64,000 nucleotides of DNA from Serripes groenlandicus (GCA_031761405.1 JASEVX010000017.1:12596043-12660042); one strand, 5' to 3'. Counted from the first letter of the stretch, positions 45,690 to 58,827 are shown. Notes: generated from the letters alone by a model not told the origin. Numbers and translations: made by a program.

Positions 45690-47470
45690 CGTCTGTATAA
45701 GTAAAATTATTAGTCCGCGACGTATATTTTAAATAGGTTTTCGGAAATGACATGAGAGGACGAGTATGGTCAACCTACCTTAGAATGGAGGTTGAACATA
45801 AACAATGAAAGGCTTCAATTATATTTCAATGAAGGACATTCACTTCGTTGACAAAGAAATCCAAGATATGATACATTTTCACTTGACCTCACCCCTGATG
45901 TTCTAATATGCCCCTCAGTTGATAACTGGTTTTTTTTTCAACTACTATAATGTAAGTGTTATGCATCACTGCAGTATGGATTTCCGTCGACATTGATCAA
46001 TTTTCTCTTGTTGAATCCATTAAAATGTACAACAAGATGGCATTAGTTTAGGTTAGGATCAGGTATGTATCAGTCAAATTATTGAATCCATTAAAAGGTA
46101 CAATAAGATGGCATTAGTTTAGGTTAGAATCAGGTATGTATAAGTAAAATTGTTGAATCCATTAAAATGTACAACAAGATGGGATAAGTTTAGGTTAGGA
46201 TCAGGTCTGTATCAGTCAAATTATTGAATCCATTAAAAGGTACAATAAGATGACATTAGTTTAGGTTAGGATCAGGTCTGTATAACTAAACTTATTAAAT
46301 CCATTCCAATGTACAATAAGATTAGGTTAGGGTCAGGTATGTATCAGTCAAATTATTGAATCCATTAAAATGTACAATAAGATGGCATAAGTTCAGGTTA
46401 GGATCAGGTCTGTATAAGTCAAATTATTGAATCCATTAAAATGTACAATAAGATGGCATTAGTTTAGGTTAGGATCAGGTATGTATAACTAACTTTATTG
46501 AATCCATTAAAATGTACAACAAGATGACATTAGTTTAGGTTAGGATCAGGTCTGTATAACTAAAATTATTAAATCCATTCCAATGTACAATAAGATTAGG
46601 TTAGGGTCAGGTATGTATCAGTCAAATTATTGAATCCATTAAAATGTACAATAAGATGGCATAAGTTCAGGTTAGGATCAGGTCTGTATAAGTCAAATTA
46701 GTGAATCCATTAAAATGTACAATAAGATGGCATTAGTTTAGGTTAGGATCAGGTATGTATAACTAAATTTATTGAATCCATTAAAATGTACAACAAGATG
46801 ACATTAGTTTATGTTAGTATCAGGTATGTATCAGTCAAATTATTGAATCCATTACAAGGTACAATACGATGGCATTAGTTTAGGTTAGAATCAAATATGT
46901 ATAACTAGAATTGTTGAATCCATTACAATGTACAACAAGATGGCATTAGTTTAGGTTAGGCTCAGGTATGTTTAGGTTAGGATCAGGTATGTATAAGTCT
47001 AATTATTGAATCCATTAAAAGGTACAACAAGATGGCATTAGTTTAGGTTAGGATCAGGTATGTTTAGGTTAGGATCAGGTCTGTATAAGTCAAATTATTG
47101 AATCCATTAAAATGTACAACAAGATGGCATTAGTTTAGGTTAGAATCAGGTCTGTATAAGTCAAATTATTGAATCCATTAAAATGTACAATAAGATGGCA
47201 TTACATTTGGTTAGGATCAGGTATGTTTAGGTTAGGATCAGGTCTGTATAATTCAATTATTGAATCCATTAAAATGTACAACAAGATGGCATTAAATTTG
47301 GTTAGGATCAGGTATGTTTAGGTTAGGATCAGGTCTGTATAATTCAAATTATTGAATCCATTAAAATGTACAACAAGATGTCATTAGTTTAGGTAAGGAT
47401 CAGGTCTGTATAAGTCAAATTATTGAATCCATTAAAATGTACAATAAGATGGCATTAGTTTAGGTTAGGC
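45690..47470. repeat. 71-bp satellite, about 20 units
   Basis: Unit words TTGAATCCATTAAAATGTAC, AACAAGATGGCATTAGTTTA, GGTTAGGATCAGGTATGTAT and AAGTCAAATTA. Some units carry an extra GTTTAGGTTAGGATCAG, giving longer units from about 46960 on. The first unit is split by the element at 45712-46010. Confidence 0.93.
45712..46010 (+). mobile_element. short Helentron-like element inside the 71-bp satellite
   Basis: Begins AGTCCGCGACG and AAATAGGTTTTCGGAAATGA as in the 17330 element, and ends GTCGACATTGATCAATTTTC TCTTG. The left flank (CTGTATAAGTAAAATTATT) and right flank (TTGAATCCATTAAAATG) are the two halves of one satellite unit, so the empty site is known: insertion at a TT dinucleotide. Confidence 0.75.
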
Positions 47471-47570
47471 AAAATGAACAATATCTTCCTATTCAAAAAT
47501 ATCTTCACGTTGAACCCCTATCCCCTTTGCTGGTTTTTAATTTGTTTTCCGACGATTGACAAAAGTCAAT

Positions 47571-47765
47571 GCGACAAGCGTCATTCGTCTTCCACCAATG
47601 GGCTAAGTATATGTGGAAAAGCAGCCAGTTGCTTGGGAAGATTGTTGTGTGGAGTACTGGTGTGAGAAAACCAGGAAATGCATGAGTAGGTGAACTGGCC
47701 GCTGTGATATAACTGAGAAATTGTTAAAAACGGCGTTAAACCTCAATCAATCAATCAATCAATTT
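47571..47765 (+). mobile_element. SINE family 1, 5'-truncated
   Basis: GACAAGCGTCATTCGTCTTC through GTAGGTGAACTGGCCGCTGT to AACGGCGTTAAACCTCAATC and four CAAT units. Confidence 0.85.
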
Positions 47766-48756
47766 TAATTTGTAAAACCTGAAATAGCGTCAGTTTATTT
47801 GTTGATAAGTACAAGTGTCAACAACTGATTATGTATACATGTATATGAAATATGTAGTTTGGCAATAAGGATAGTGAAGGATATGGTCAGACCTTGAAAA
47901 TGATAAGCTTTTCAGAGTCATCATTGTTGCTAAACTTCAAGTTCCTTTTTCATATTATTAGTGCTCAATTATAAAAGCTTTTGAAAAGGGTATAGGGAGT
48001 TAATAACGGTTTTCATGAAATGTTTTCACTAGAAGCCTGGATTATAATGTGATAAGTGTTTAAGTAATACTACTCTGATAATTCCCCACAACATAAACGG
48101 TTCATATATAAATTGTTAAGATTAGTTGCTTCTTTAAAAACAGTTCCTGCTGAGATTTGAATTCAAAACTCTTGTTAGACCAGGTGTATTTACCATTAAA
48201 CTACAGTTTGGGTTTGAACTTCAGTTCATGAAAATATGTGTAATTTCATTTCCAGTATGCAAACATAAAGTATAAGAATGTACTTGATAATGTTTTGTCG
48301 ATATACCGTTCCTTAGTCGGTTAACCAAACATGTTCTACCTGTTTTCCATTCATAAAACAGGTAGGTTTCGTTCCGTTTGATAGGCATAGCTTAAACGTG
48401 TTTACGTTGTGTTTACTATGGAACACAAGGCAGTTATATCAGAGGAAAAAACACTTATTATGTGAGGTCCCTGGGTGACTTATTACTGACATTAATTATG
48501 AACTGCATCTAAGTTTGATCTTATAATATATCCTTCTTCTTCATTTTTCAAACAAAATGTTTATATATATTTATTCGAATAAAAAGTATTATAAGTGTTT
48601 ATTGAATTTTAAAAGAGATTGCTTCTCTTTATCTGCACGTTTCAATGTTCATTTTGTGTTTACATTAGTTTAGTTTGATATAGTTAGTAAACATTGCTCT
48701 TTTTTTAGATGAAGCTAAATCGACGACCGTGAAAGGCTTTTTTGTTTGTATTTGCT
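47766..48756. other. stretch with no supported gene
   Basis: AT-rich sequence without tandem repeats or motif-bearing frames. Confidence 0.35.
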
Positions 48757-48972
48757 CTCCTTGGTCGATTGGTTAGCGTCGGGGATTTGAAACTGGGCTT
48801 ACAGGTTTCGATCCCCAGTCGCGGCACGACAGTCATGTTGGAGTGCTCTTGGACCAGGCACATTTCCTAGCCTAGTACTGGTTTGTTTACCCAGGGATCA
48901 TGAATAACTGGACTGTTGTCGTGATATAACTGAAATAATGTTGAAAGCTGCGTAAAATCCCAATAAAACAGA
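48757..48972 (+). mobile_element. tRNA-derived SINE, family 2, nearly complete
   Basis: Head TTGGTCGATTGGTTAGCGTC GGGG (A box) and AGGTTTCGATCCCCAG (B box), body GACAGTCATGTTGGAGTGCT and ACATTTCCTAGCCTAGTACT, tail GAAAGCTGCGTAAAATCCCA ATAAAAC. This is the best-preserved family member in the window. Confidence 0.85.
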
Positions 48973-51900
48973 ATTTGCTATTCAATCGCCGAATAGTTCA
49001 TTGTGCACGGCGAGGATAAACAACGAGTTCTATGGCATCATTGGTTTATGTGGTCCCAAGTATGAAAATATTGCTGTCAATAGCTTTTGAATAGTTTGTA
49101 AATATAATTTAATAACATACATGCAGAGTATTTTTAATAACCTAGTGAAAACAATGTTAAAATTCTTAGTATCAATTTCGTCCAATCTGATATTAGAGTA
49201 TGATCAATAAACACATTTTGGATAACAAAAAAGATGAATCTACTAGAAATTCAGCCTGTTGAAAGGAAATGTATGTGTCTTACTGATGGCCCACATGTGA
49301 CATCATTTCTTTCAAACAATGAACTCATTTGAAGGCATGAAAGTTGGAGGATATATGGCTTAAGACATTTACTTTGTATACCCAAAAACCAGGGAGCACT
49401 GATAATGGTCTTACTTTCATAAGTTGACAAAGAGTAGGTCATACACATAAACTGTACAATGTAAATAAATGTAAATTAAAGGCAAATAATTAGAAATTGA
49501 CTGTAATTTTGTTTGTTTGCTACATTTACTGCAATATATATATAAAAGTCCTACGGTCAATAAAACTGGACAGTCGAGGATATGATATTTTAGCTGTTTT
49601 CTTGAATGGGTTCAACATTTGATAGGACGGCTTCGGCTTCAAATGACAGATTATGTGACAGATCTATACAGATAAAAAAATATACACGATGTGACGAAAG
49701 CATCGTGGAACGGTTCTCAACAGATAAAAAAAAAATTAGAAATGCAGTTATATTTTTTATCAAATTATTGACATAAAATGAAGCTATGTCAATACCGAAA
49801 CATAATTCTTTTTTTTTGTTCACTGGTCTCGCGCACATGGCCAGTATAATGAACGATAACTTCCGTTGAATTTGTGCTATCATTTTCAAGTGTTTATTGC
49901 TTCTCGATCTATATTTCAAAGATACAAAATCCATGAAAAAATAATGACATGTAAAACAGAATAGTCGACTTACCCTTCATAAAGTACTTTCAATGAACGA
50001 AATCCATAATTTACGGAACTACATTTGTGACAAGTTAAACTATCCTCTCCTACCATTTCTGTCGTTTACCTTTTGTTATATATTCATTACTTGCCTTACA
50101 ATGACATCACTTGCGTTACAATGACGTCACATTTTGATGTGTTTACATCCGGTTAGTTGAGAAATAAATATTATTTTAGAAATAGAAAACGAGTGTAATT
50201 ACACGCAAATTTACACATATCAGATTCCTTGTTTTCATTCCTTTATCGAGTAGGAAGATCTATGGTCTTATTTAATTATTCCCTCTAGTTCTAGGTATTT
50301 TTTTGTTTTGTAATTTACTTCTCATCTAATCAAAACTAAGGAATATCGTGTCTGCTGATGTACCGGTTACGAAATAAATAGATTACGAAGTTACTCTTTC
50401 AGTCCAGTAAAATCGGAAACAAAATGGCCGAAGAAAGGTCTTATGGGTTTGAGATTTGATATGTGTAAAACAGTAAGATTGTACTGAATTCTCGTTTTTG
50501 TTATCTCTTATGATGTCTTCGTACGGGTAAGTTATAGGCGTGGTTCGCTCTAGCCTTCAGCTCGAGCTTTCACACGCATTTTATGAAATCTACGCAAATC
50601 AAGACATCTCTTTGAACCTTAAAAGAACGTTCAGTTATGAAGAATTACTATTAAAAAGGCAAATCGACTTTATTTTATGGTGATATTGTTATGTTACTTG
50701 AACATTAGTGTATGTTGCAAGTCGAATCGGGGACGAGTAACACAATAACTGCAATACTTGGTTAAAATCACAAACAAACTTAAAATATTGGAAACATGAT
50801 ACTTTTTCAAACGTATTACAACTAAGTGTTTTTAAACAATCGCAACCGTAATATGTTCGAGGCATTTACAATTGTGTTTTTCTAATATATCTATAGGTGC
50901 TACCTATTTACGAAAAAAACGCAAGATAATTATAAACAAAAAGTAAAGAGCATACTTTGGCCATACAAAAGGATTTATAAGTAATTGACTAGACAATCAT
51001 AATGTTAATGTCATGTGTCTTGCATTATCAAAACATATTTGCAATTCGTATTGCTGTCGTCTATTATTACGAACAGAAAATAATAAAGTAAAGACTTTCA
51101 GAAAATCAAGGAATACATTTATAATGAACGAGGTTAAAACATGAGGGCCAAGATGATCCTTAATCAATCACCTGCATTATGGTAAAGAAGCAAATAGATC
51201 AGCCTTTTCTGATGCCACCAGGCGACTGCCTTTTTCAACCAGTCAATATGACTGGAACAAATTATGTAAGGGGTCACATTTCTGCTAAACCCTTTCCCTA
51301 TTAGAGACGGTTTCTGGGGCCTATGCAACAGACGAATTAGGAAAAGATTGCCGCCACAAGAACAATTGCTCCTTATGAGGAAGTTGTCCTTTTGCCACAA
51401 TGTTTGATAAATAATTATACTTTGAATGGGTGAGTCAATAGCTCATGTATAGGAAGTTGGGGTCTTTCATGTTGATACCATTTTTTTGCGGGAAACGACG
51501 TCGATCCATTGACGTTACGCCAAGATGAAGTGTAACGTAAATGACGTCACGTCCTTCTTTGGCTACGATACAGTCAAAATTTAGTTTCGGACGTAGAAGG
51601 CTAATGCTGTCTTTTTTTTTTTTTTTTGACCAACGGGAAAACATATTTCTTACAGATTTCCATTTATTTTTAACTTTTCGTACACATGTTAATTCCCACA
51701 TAACACAGCACTTTAATGATCTTAAATATCGATTTTAAAAAAAAATATTAAAAAGACGACAATAATCTTCAATCCGTGTTTTTCTGCTCATTTTATACAT
51801 ACCCAAAATACCGATTAAAAAAAAAAAAGATTAAAAAGACGACAATAATTTTCAATCTGTGTTTTACGTCTGCTTTTTATACATATCCAAAATGGCTGCC

Positions 51901-52369
51901 CCCATGGATTTTTCCAGTTTCATTTCAGAAAGCTTCATGGGTTATTGAAGAAAAAAAAAAAAAAATCTCACACCTGTTACCTATAAGCGAAAAAACCCAT
52001 TCATGGGTTTTTTTCGTATTAACAAATTGTCCTCCGATGTGAATTCTGAAAAACTGATAAGTATTGAATAGAGTTGACGACATTGTGACAACATGAGAAA
52101 GCCATTTTTGCCTGAATGTTTTCAAAAGTTGCCATGCGTCTGCAAGTGGTAAAGGGGATTAATTAAAAAGGAATCTTTTGTTTACTCTCGCACTTTGCCA
52201 TACGGCGATTTGGCGAGCAGTTTATTCCAAATGTCTCTATTTATACATACATATTTACCACACGACATGATGACCGTTCTTTGGAACATGGCGCCAATCG
52301 CAGACATTACCTCCGCTCAGTCTGATCACGATCTCCGATGGACTCCTGATAATTATATATGTATACATC
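48973..52369. other. 3.4-kb stretch with no supported gene
   Basis: Unique-looking AT-rich sequence. Short frames (49590-49934 minus, 114 codons; 51435-51701 minus) lack recognisable motifs. A 92-bp near-duplicate (AAAAAGACGACAATAAT at about 51750 and 51834), a palindrome with CCCATTCATGGG at 51994, and CAGACGA...GAAAAGATTGCCGCCACAAG (about 51330-51400, a decayed TTAA-type MITE) are the only structures I see. Confidence 0.4.
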
Positions 52370-52572
52370 ATTAACCATTCCACATCCCACAAATCCGCTG
52401 AGCAGACGACTTTGAAAATATCTATGCAAACACATGGAAAATCGCTAAAAATGAAAATTTAATTTTTGAATAGATTTGCAAACATTATGGCAAAAGGAGA
52501 AATTCCCATGATATGCTTGCTAAAGTCGTGTGCTGCAGATGCGTTAAAAGGAGTCTGCGTTTGGGAAAAGCC
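52370..52572. mobile_element. TTAA-type MITE
   Basis: TTAACCATTCCACATCCCAC, GAGCAGACGACTTTGAAAAT, AACATTATGGCAAAAGGAGA and AAGTCGTGTGCTGCAGATGC, ending GTTTGGGAAAAG. The right TTAA is lost. Confidence 0.6.
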
Positions 52573-54015
52573 TGTCCATCGGTGATGACCCAAACCGTCA
52601 GCACAAGGTTCTTTTAGATCGTTTTGGTCGTTAATTATCATTTCAAAACATACGAAGGTCGGCCATCGTTTGACTTTGATCAGATAGTATAAATAGTTTA
52701 CGCCGTTTTCGAGGATAGAAAACTTGTTCGTAATGCCTATTTGATTAACTAATACTAGGTTCGCAAATATGTGTTCCGGATATTATAAACTGACATCGGC
52801 AGGCGAAAAGTAGTTTTGTGCAGTTTTTCAGCAGACAAATATCGAAAAACGTGTTACAAAATTATAAATCGTTCAATTTAAGCAATTTCTCCATTTGTCA
52901 CAATAGTTTCAATTCAGAAAATGTCCTATTATCTATAGAGTGTTTCCATATATGCTTAGACATTTTAAAGTTGTTTGCTACAGATTTGTTTCATTTTGTG
53001 TTGGGAAGGGGTTAAACATATATATATATATCGTTTTTGTCTATGCTTTACGTTTAGCAGATGAACGGTTGAGACTACATGTGTGTGTATGTATTACCAC
53101 TGTTCGAAAATACAGCACCTCTTTTTCCTGGACAAGGCTCAAATTTTCAAACGAATATGGCATTTCGTTATCGTTTAATGGTACTTATTGAGCCACACGA
53201 AATCAATATTGACGGTTCTTTGATTATTAACATTTTTCGACATATAACGGTCAGAGAGAGTTAGGGTAAATACAGGACATTGTATATAGAGTGCAATTAC
53301 ATCTTCTTTACACAATATTTTCAACTTTGTTTTTGGTTTTTTTAATTATTAAAAACTTTCATTTTTTGGGTTTATATAGTTAATGTTATACGTTTCTATC
53401 TGGACGAGTCTAAAGTAACATAATTCATTATGTATCGGACGAGTCTAAAGTAACATAAATCATTCTGTATCGGGTGGAGTGGGCATTAGCTATTATCCAC
53501 CAATCATTCTAAATATCATTCTAATTTACATTCTGAATTCCAAAACTAACTATGGTTTAGTCAACCAGAAATCGATTTATAGTGGAATTTTGAAATATCC
53601 AAATTATAATTTGCATCATGTGATAGGTCACATGATCTCCTGTCAACGCATATTACTATTGTATTTGAAAACTGATCAATGTTGGTACGGATGCCATATA
53701 TCACTCAGTGGATTAAAACAAATTACTTGGATTCTAAATTTGATCGGACTAACTTAGATACGGTAAATTAGTCTTGTATTACTATAATTACTGATTTGTC
53801 CTCGTTTACAGAATAAATTAATAAATATTCTAAGAATATTTTTTGCTTTACAAAGCATTCCTTATATGTAAATTGTCCTGATACACACAATTTTGATGTC
53901 TCTGTAGCAGAGACTTTTGGAAACATAGTTGAAAAAGAGAAATTGGTCTTTGAGTGTAGATTGGAATCGGAAAAAAAACGACAATAGTATATTATTTTTC
54001 TCAATTATATATTTA

Positions 54016-54180
54016 CGTGCGTCCCGGGATCGATCCTCAGTCGTGGCGGTCATGCAGGAGTGCTCTTTGGCAAGGCACATTTCCTAACCTTATACCGCAT
54101 TGTTCACCAAGGCATCATGAATAAATGAACTGTCGCCTGGATATAACCGAACAAATAGTGAAAACGGCATAAAACTCCAC
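54016..54180 (+). mobile_element. SINE family 2 fragment, copy B
   Basis: CCCGGGATCGATCCTCAGTC, GGCGGTCATGCAGGAGTGCT, CACATTTCCTAACC and GGCATAAAACTCCA. Duplicate of 25158-25335. Confidence 0.6.
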
Positions 54181-54232
54181 TAGAACAAACAGTCTGCCTT
54201 TCCGTACTAGTATGAATGTAATTTAACACATT

Positions 54233-54495
54233 TAAGCCGTCCCGCGGGAAAGCCAACATCATGGCCTCTGCGTAATGTATCGACCCATATCAGCCTGCGC
54301 AGTCCGCGCATACTGATACGGGCCGACACAGTCCGTCTCAGGGGGATAGAGGTATATAGTGTTGATTCCTGAAACAGCAAAAACCACAGGAGGCGAGCTT
54401 GTCTGTCCGGGTTAGCCTGCGTGGCATGCTTGGGCTGATCCGGGTCTATACTTTACGCAGAGTACGCCATTTTGGTTTTATCGCGGAAAGGCTCA
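54233..54495. mobile_element. foldback MITE inserted in copy B only
   Basis: Arms AGCCGTCCCGCGGGAAAGCC and GGTTTTATCGCGGAAAGGCT. In copy A the flanks are continuous (AACACATCACGCCTACATCG at about 25371), showing insertion after the duplication or clean loss from A. Confidence 0.8.
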
Positions 54496-54846
54496 TAGTA
54501 TACGCCTACATCGGGATCTCCTGTGTGGCAGTAGCAACACAGGCAGGTGACGTCATAAAAGACAGAATTACACTGAAAACAAATGGTGACTTAACGCACA
54601 TCATTAAACTGCTAGAGGCATTGATGATTTGCATATTTTCGTGCAATAAAACGTCTTATTATTTACTGTCACATTTTCACGCGCAAATAAAACATCACTG
54701 CATTAGGATATGACGTCATTGAAATATGATTTCATGTCATTCAAAATTTAGTAGTGGGACGGCAGTTACACGCCAATTATTCATTTTATTTAATGTGTAA
54801 ATGGTGTTTTTTCGACATGGAAAATATTAAATTGTGTGTATTTATT

Positions 54847-55823
54847 GACGCCGCGTGGAAGCGCGGCGTCAATATGGGATGAGTTTTAATTTTGTACCAT
54901 GGGGTGACGTAATCGAAAAGGGAGCAATCAACAAATATTATTGTATAGAAAAACTGTAATATGTTTGAAAAAACAGCCTTTATGATTGAGTAAATTGTAT
55001 TAACTGATTTAAGAAACAACAAGATACAAAATATGTACATCTTTTACCGTTGTTACAAAACTTTAGAGACATTTAAATTGTTTTTAATAACTGTTCCCCA
55101 ACTAACTAGGCTAAGCTACTTTTATGAGTTGATTTACGGAGTTCATTAGGATACGCTATTTTAAATGTTTGGTTTACTGCTCTGAAGAGCTCAGAAAAAA
55201 GTTTCGGGTGATGTTTTTTCCTATTTATTTATGTTGTATTAATAAACTTAAAACGTTCCTCCCCATACAGTTGTTCATTCAGACCAATGTATTCTTGCTA
55301 TATGTTGACTATACATGAGAACTTTTTCTTTTAATTTCATAAATGCTTAATTATGATATTAAATATCTTTAAACTTGTTAGAATTATTTGTATTTTTTGT
55401 TTATATACTCTCGTTTTTTGTTATCATACTTCTGCTCAACTTGAGGAAAATAAACTTCCCTCTCTCCTTCCAAACGGTAAACCAACTGGTTTGAAGACTT
55501 AAATTGTCATTTCACGACTAAACTTTACATGCTGAATATCACATAGATCGTAGCATATAAAGTGTATAATCCTTACGTCGAATGGACTCTTTTTGCTCTT
55601 GATAACATGTTACTATAGACTATGGTATCCAGGTGAGCAATAAAGGAACATCTTGGACTTCTTGTTTAAGATAAAGGTACATTTGGCCTTCTTGTTCAAA
55701 ATATTCACATCCTGTCCGTTTGCACAGGTTATTTAAATGTATTGAACTGCATCTGCTTCCCTTTAGGTCATGCTTTAAAATCATGCGCGGCGTCTTTGAT
55801 GCTTAGCATCAAAATTCGTCTTG
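54847..55823 (+). mobile_element. Helentron-like element inserted upstream of paralogue B
   Basis: The left-end hairpin GACGCCGCGTGGAAGCGCGG CGTC starts the element. GCGCGGCGTC recurs near the right end, followed by hairpin TTGATGCTTAGCATCAA and the end GTCTTG. Copy A has the empty site TATTTATTCTTTATTCGC, so insertion was at TT. The interior has no gene. It ends about 150 bp before the first coding exon of paralogue B and removes the longer upstream frame present in copy A. Confidence 0.8.
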
Positions 55824-55974
55824 TTCTTTATTCGCATATGTGTATTGTCAACTCAGAGCGTGGGAATAATGACATCTCGCGAGATATAGACGTATCGCTT
55901 ATGTAACATACTATTCCCTATTTACGCCAAAACGAAAAACTGTATTCTATTTTCTTTCATGCAGAACCAACACG

Positions 55975-58827
55975 ATGAACATAATAAACGTTCTGTTTGC
56001 TGTTATTGGTCTTGTCACTGAAATTCTGGCTGCAATCAAACATACGGAATACGTGCACCTGTGGGATCTGCATGACATGAATTGTAAAGGTATGCAGATT
56101 AATGTATGTCTTAAATATTTATATATTAAATACTCCTACAGGTATACTGTTATACTATTGAAGAATGAAGCGTAGATGTAGAGCTTCGGCCTTTCGCTCC
56201 AGGGACCCTGGGATCGAGTCACGTGGTGAGCGGCTTTTGCGACGCAAATAGTTCGAGTTTTGGTTAAGTCTCAATGAAACAGATATTGAAAGCTATCATT
56301 ATAAGTCGAAATTCTTCATCTTCAATCAAACCGGAATTAATAGAAACATTTGTTACAGCTCATAAGCTATATACATCTTAAATCCTTTCCCACATGCACG
56401 AATATGCAGCAGACGACTTTGAAAACTTAGGGACAAAAACATGAAAATCTCACTAAAAGTTGAATTGTTAAATAAAGTTGAAAACATTGCGGTCAAAAGA
56501 GAAATTGCTAAACATGGTCAATTTCACCTTTGGCCAAAATGTTTTCAAAAGTCGTCTGCTGCTATTGCGTTAAATGCGTCTGCATGTTGGAACGGGTTAA
56601 CCCTTACAATGCTTTTAAATGAAATACCAGGGTTTGTAATTACAACATTTAAAGACTTGTCCAGCTCTTCATTTTGAAGAGTCCCTAGCATATGTTAGGA
56701 ATATCATGATAAATGTGTCGACTTGTGTAACTTATGGTATGTTACAATTATAAAATATTAAACTTGATCTCCATTACTGTATGTAAATATACATTATTTG
56801 AAATAAACATTATTTCAATTAAGCCGGAGATAAAGCATTTACCATGACCTCTGTTACCCCGATCGTCTGCTTGGCAAGGTGCACCTCGGATATCAACTGT
56901 AAGAGCGTATTCTACAGAAGTTCGGACAGGCACTGCACCGGATGTGATAGTTACTTTACGGAGGCCTCGGCACTTGTCGCTGATTCAGGGACGGTGTACT
57001 ATGTACCGTTAGGTAGGCAATATTCTATTTACGTTGACAAATTACAAGAGTTACATTTAGGTAGGTTATTTCTAACAGTATTATCGTTAGACCGGTGTTG
57101 CTGACATAGCTGTAGTGTTACAGTTATCAACCTTTACGTTTCCAAGACTGTCTGACAGATCGAGATTCTACTTATGATAAAGCAGCGAGACATCGGATCA
57201 ATCCCTCCAACCAATTCAGATCGAATTGAATTTAATAGATTCGATCTATTCATTATATTAACTATGTAACAATTCAGATTTAAATGTTAACGTGGAGTGG
57301 TCAGCGTCGGTCGGCTCGTTAAGATAAATATATATATCGATAGTACTGGTTGGGAATTCGCAATTAAAGCGCAATTATACGATTGAAGTACTTTCAAATC
57401 ATTACAAAGGACTATTCAAAAGTATGGTGATAAAACCACCACTATATACATTTAAGTTGAACCAATTTGAAAACGATTGGGTCTAATCCCGTTCCAATTC
57501 AATCCTAAAAAGAATGCACAAACATGTCATTGAATTCATTTAAAATGAAAAACAAATGCCACCTGTTTCTATTCATTCAATTTATGTTCCGACTTTATCT
57601 GAAGGAAACTAGCAAGAATCAATTGCATTACTAGAACAAATCAAAGCTCAAATCATATTCGATTCGATAAGCCTTTAAATCGTTCCAATCCAATCCAATC
57701 CAATAGGAAAGCAATCCCGCATTAAACGAATTACTGAAACTTCGTTTCAATCGCATTGGACAACTTAAGATTAAAACACATTTAAGCGAATTCAGTCCAA
57801 ATTATTCCACTCCCAATTTCAATATACTTTAGTATTCCGTTCCACTACAATCTTTAAAAGACACTGTGACAAGCATCATTCGTCTTCCACCAATGGACTA
57901 ACAGTCTATATGTAAAGGAAACCAGTTGCTTATAAATAATAATATGCGTAGTAGTGGTATAAGAAAGCCAGGAAACACATGAGTATGTGAACTGGCCGCC
58001 GTGATCTAACTGAACAATTGTTGAAATAAATCAATCAATCAATTCAATCCAATCTTCATACAGATGGCGACCCTGCGTGTAACAAGCCAGCACGACATTT
58101 CCGACTGTGTGACGGTAACGGTACGGGCCAGGTACACCCGACCCAAGGTCGTATAGAGATATTCTATAACCGGACGTGGTGGGCTGTCTGTGATGACTGT
58201 TGGCAGTCAGACAACTTCTGCTCGGACGTTAACCAAGTGCACAACCTTAACACGATCTGTGGAACATTTGGCTTATCGTAAGTATACCTGTTTACTGATA
58301 TATATTTTGTATTGAACTATTGCAAATTGTTCGGTTTCAGACAAGATCCCGCAGACAACCTAAACATGATACGTGTGGATTTTTTGGCTTGTCGCAAGGT
58401 TATTTTTCTAAATTAACCGAGAATCCGCCTTGGCAGTGTAGTATGTTAGAGGGATCAGAAACATGTGGTCCCAAATTCGATTATTTCCTAACGAGCTATA
58501 ATTCCTTGTCTAACAACTCTTTATTTTCTTACCCAGATGGTTATTTGTATTTTTCCAGACGCTTGATTTGTTTATTCGGGTATATTTAATTAATCAGAAG
58601 ACCCTAAATGTCAAATGAAATATGCGGTACCTTAGAGTTATTCTGCTTGTTTCAGTGGTGATGTAATCTATGGTGGAGACCATTTTGGTACTAACACCAA
58701 GGACATTTTGATTGATAACGTAGACTGCATGAAGACTGAGGACACGATCTTGGATTGTCTGCATATCGGACCGCCTAATCCCCACAATTGTGTTCTTGGT
58801 GAAGCGGTTGGGGTAGTATGTACCTAG
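55975..58827 (+). CDS. secreted PAN/apple-SRCR protein, paralogue B (4 coding exons)
   Basis: Exons 55975-56089, 56824-57012, 58064-58277 and 58656-58827, all with GT/AG borders and the same phases as paralogue A, give 229 codons. Signal peptide MNIINVLFAVIGLVTEILAA (a Glu now sits in the hydrophobic core, which may weaken it). The PAN/apple-like module keeps all six Cys (CLARCTSDINCKSVFYRSSD). SRCR domain: GRIEIFYNRTWWAVCDDCWQ SDNFC, TICGTFGLS, IDNVDCMKTEDTILDCLHIG, NCVLGEAVGVVC. This copy is closer to the SRCR consensus than A (VCDDCW, LDC, HNC). Exon 3 is 6 bp longer than in A, and exon 4 differs from A at many codons, mostly changing the amino acid. Likely an extracellular recognition protein; the ligand is unknown. 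Confidence 0.87.
56378..56600. mobile_element. complete TTAA-flanked MITE in intron 1 of paralogue B
   Basis: TTAA-ATCCTTTCCCACATGCA at the left and TGCATGTTGGAACGGG-TTAA at the right. The long inner arms include GCAGCAGACGACTTTGAAAA and TTTTCAAAAGTCGTCTGCTG. It is missing from the same place in copy A (near 26280), where a (TA)n tract lies instead. Confidence 0.75.
57867..58045 (+). mobile_element. SINE family 1 in intron 2 of paralogue B
   Basis: GACAAGCATCATTCGTCTTC, GTATGTGAACTGGCCGCCGT and a tail of CAAT repeats ending about 20 bp before the exon 3 acceptor. It is in the same position as in paralogue A; part of the GCGTTAAAC tail is deleted. Confidence 0.75.

Noticed and set aside
49590..49934. 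114-codon minus-strand frame
   Set aside because: Has a hydrophobic stretch but no recognisable family, splice context or conservation evidence. Kept only as a remark in the 48973-52369 entry.
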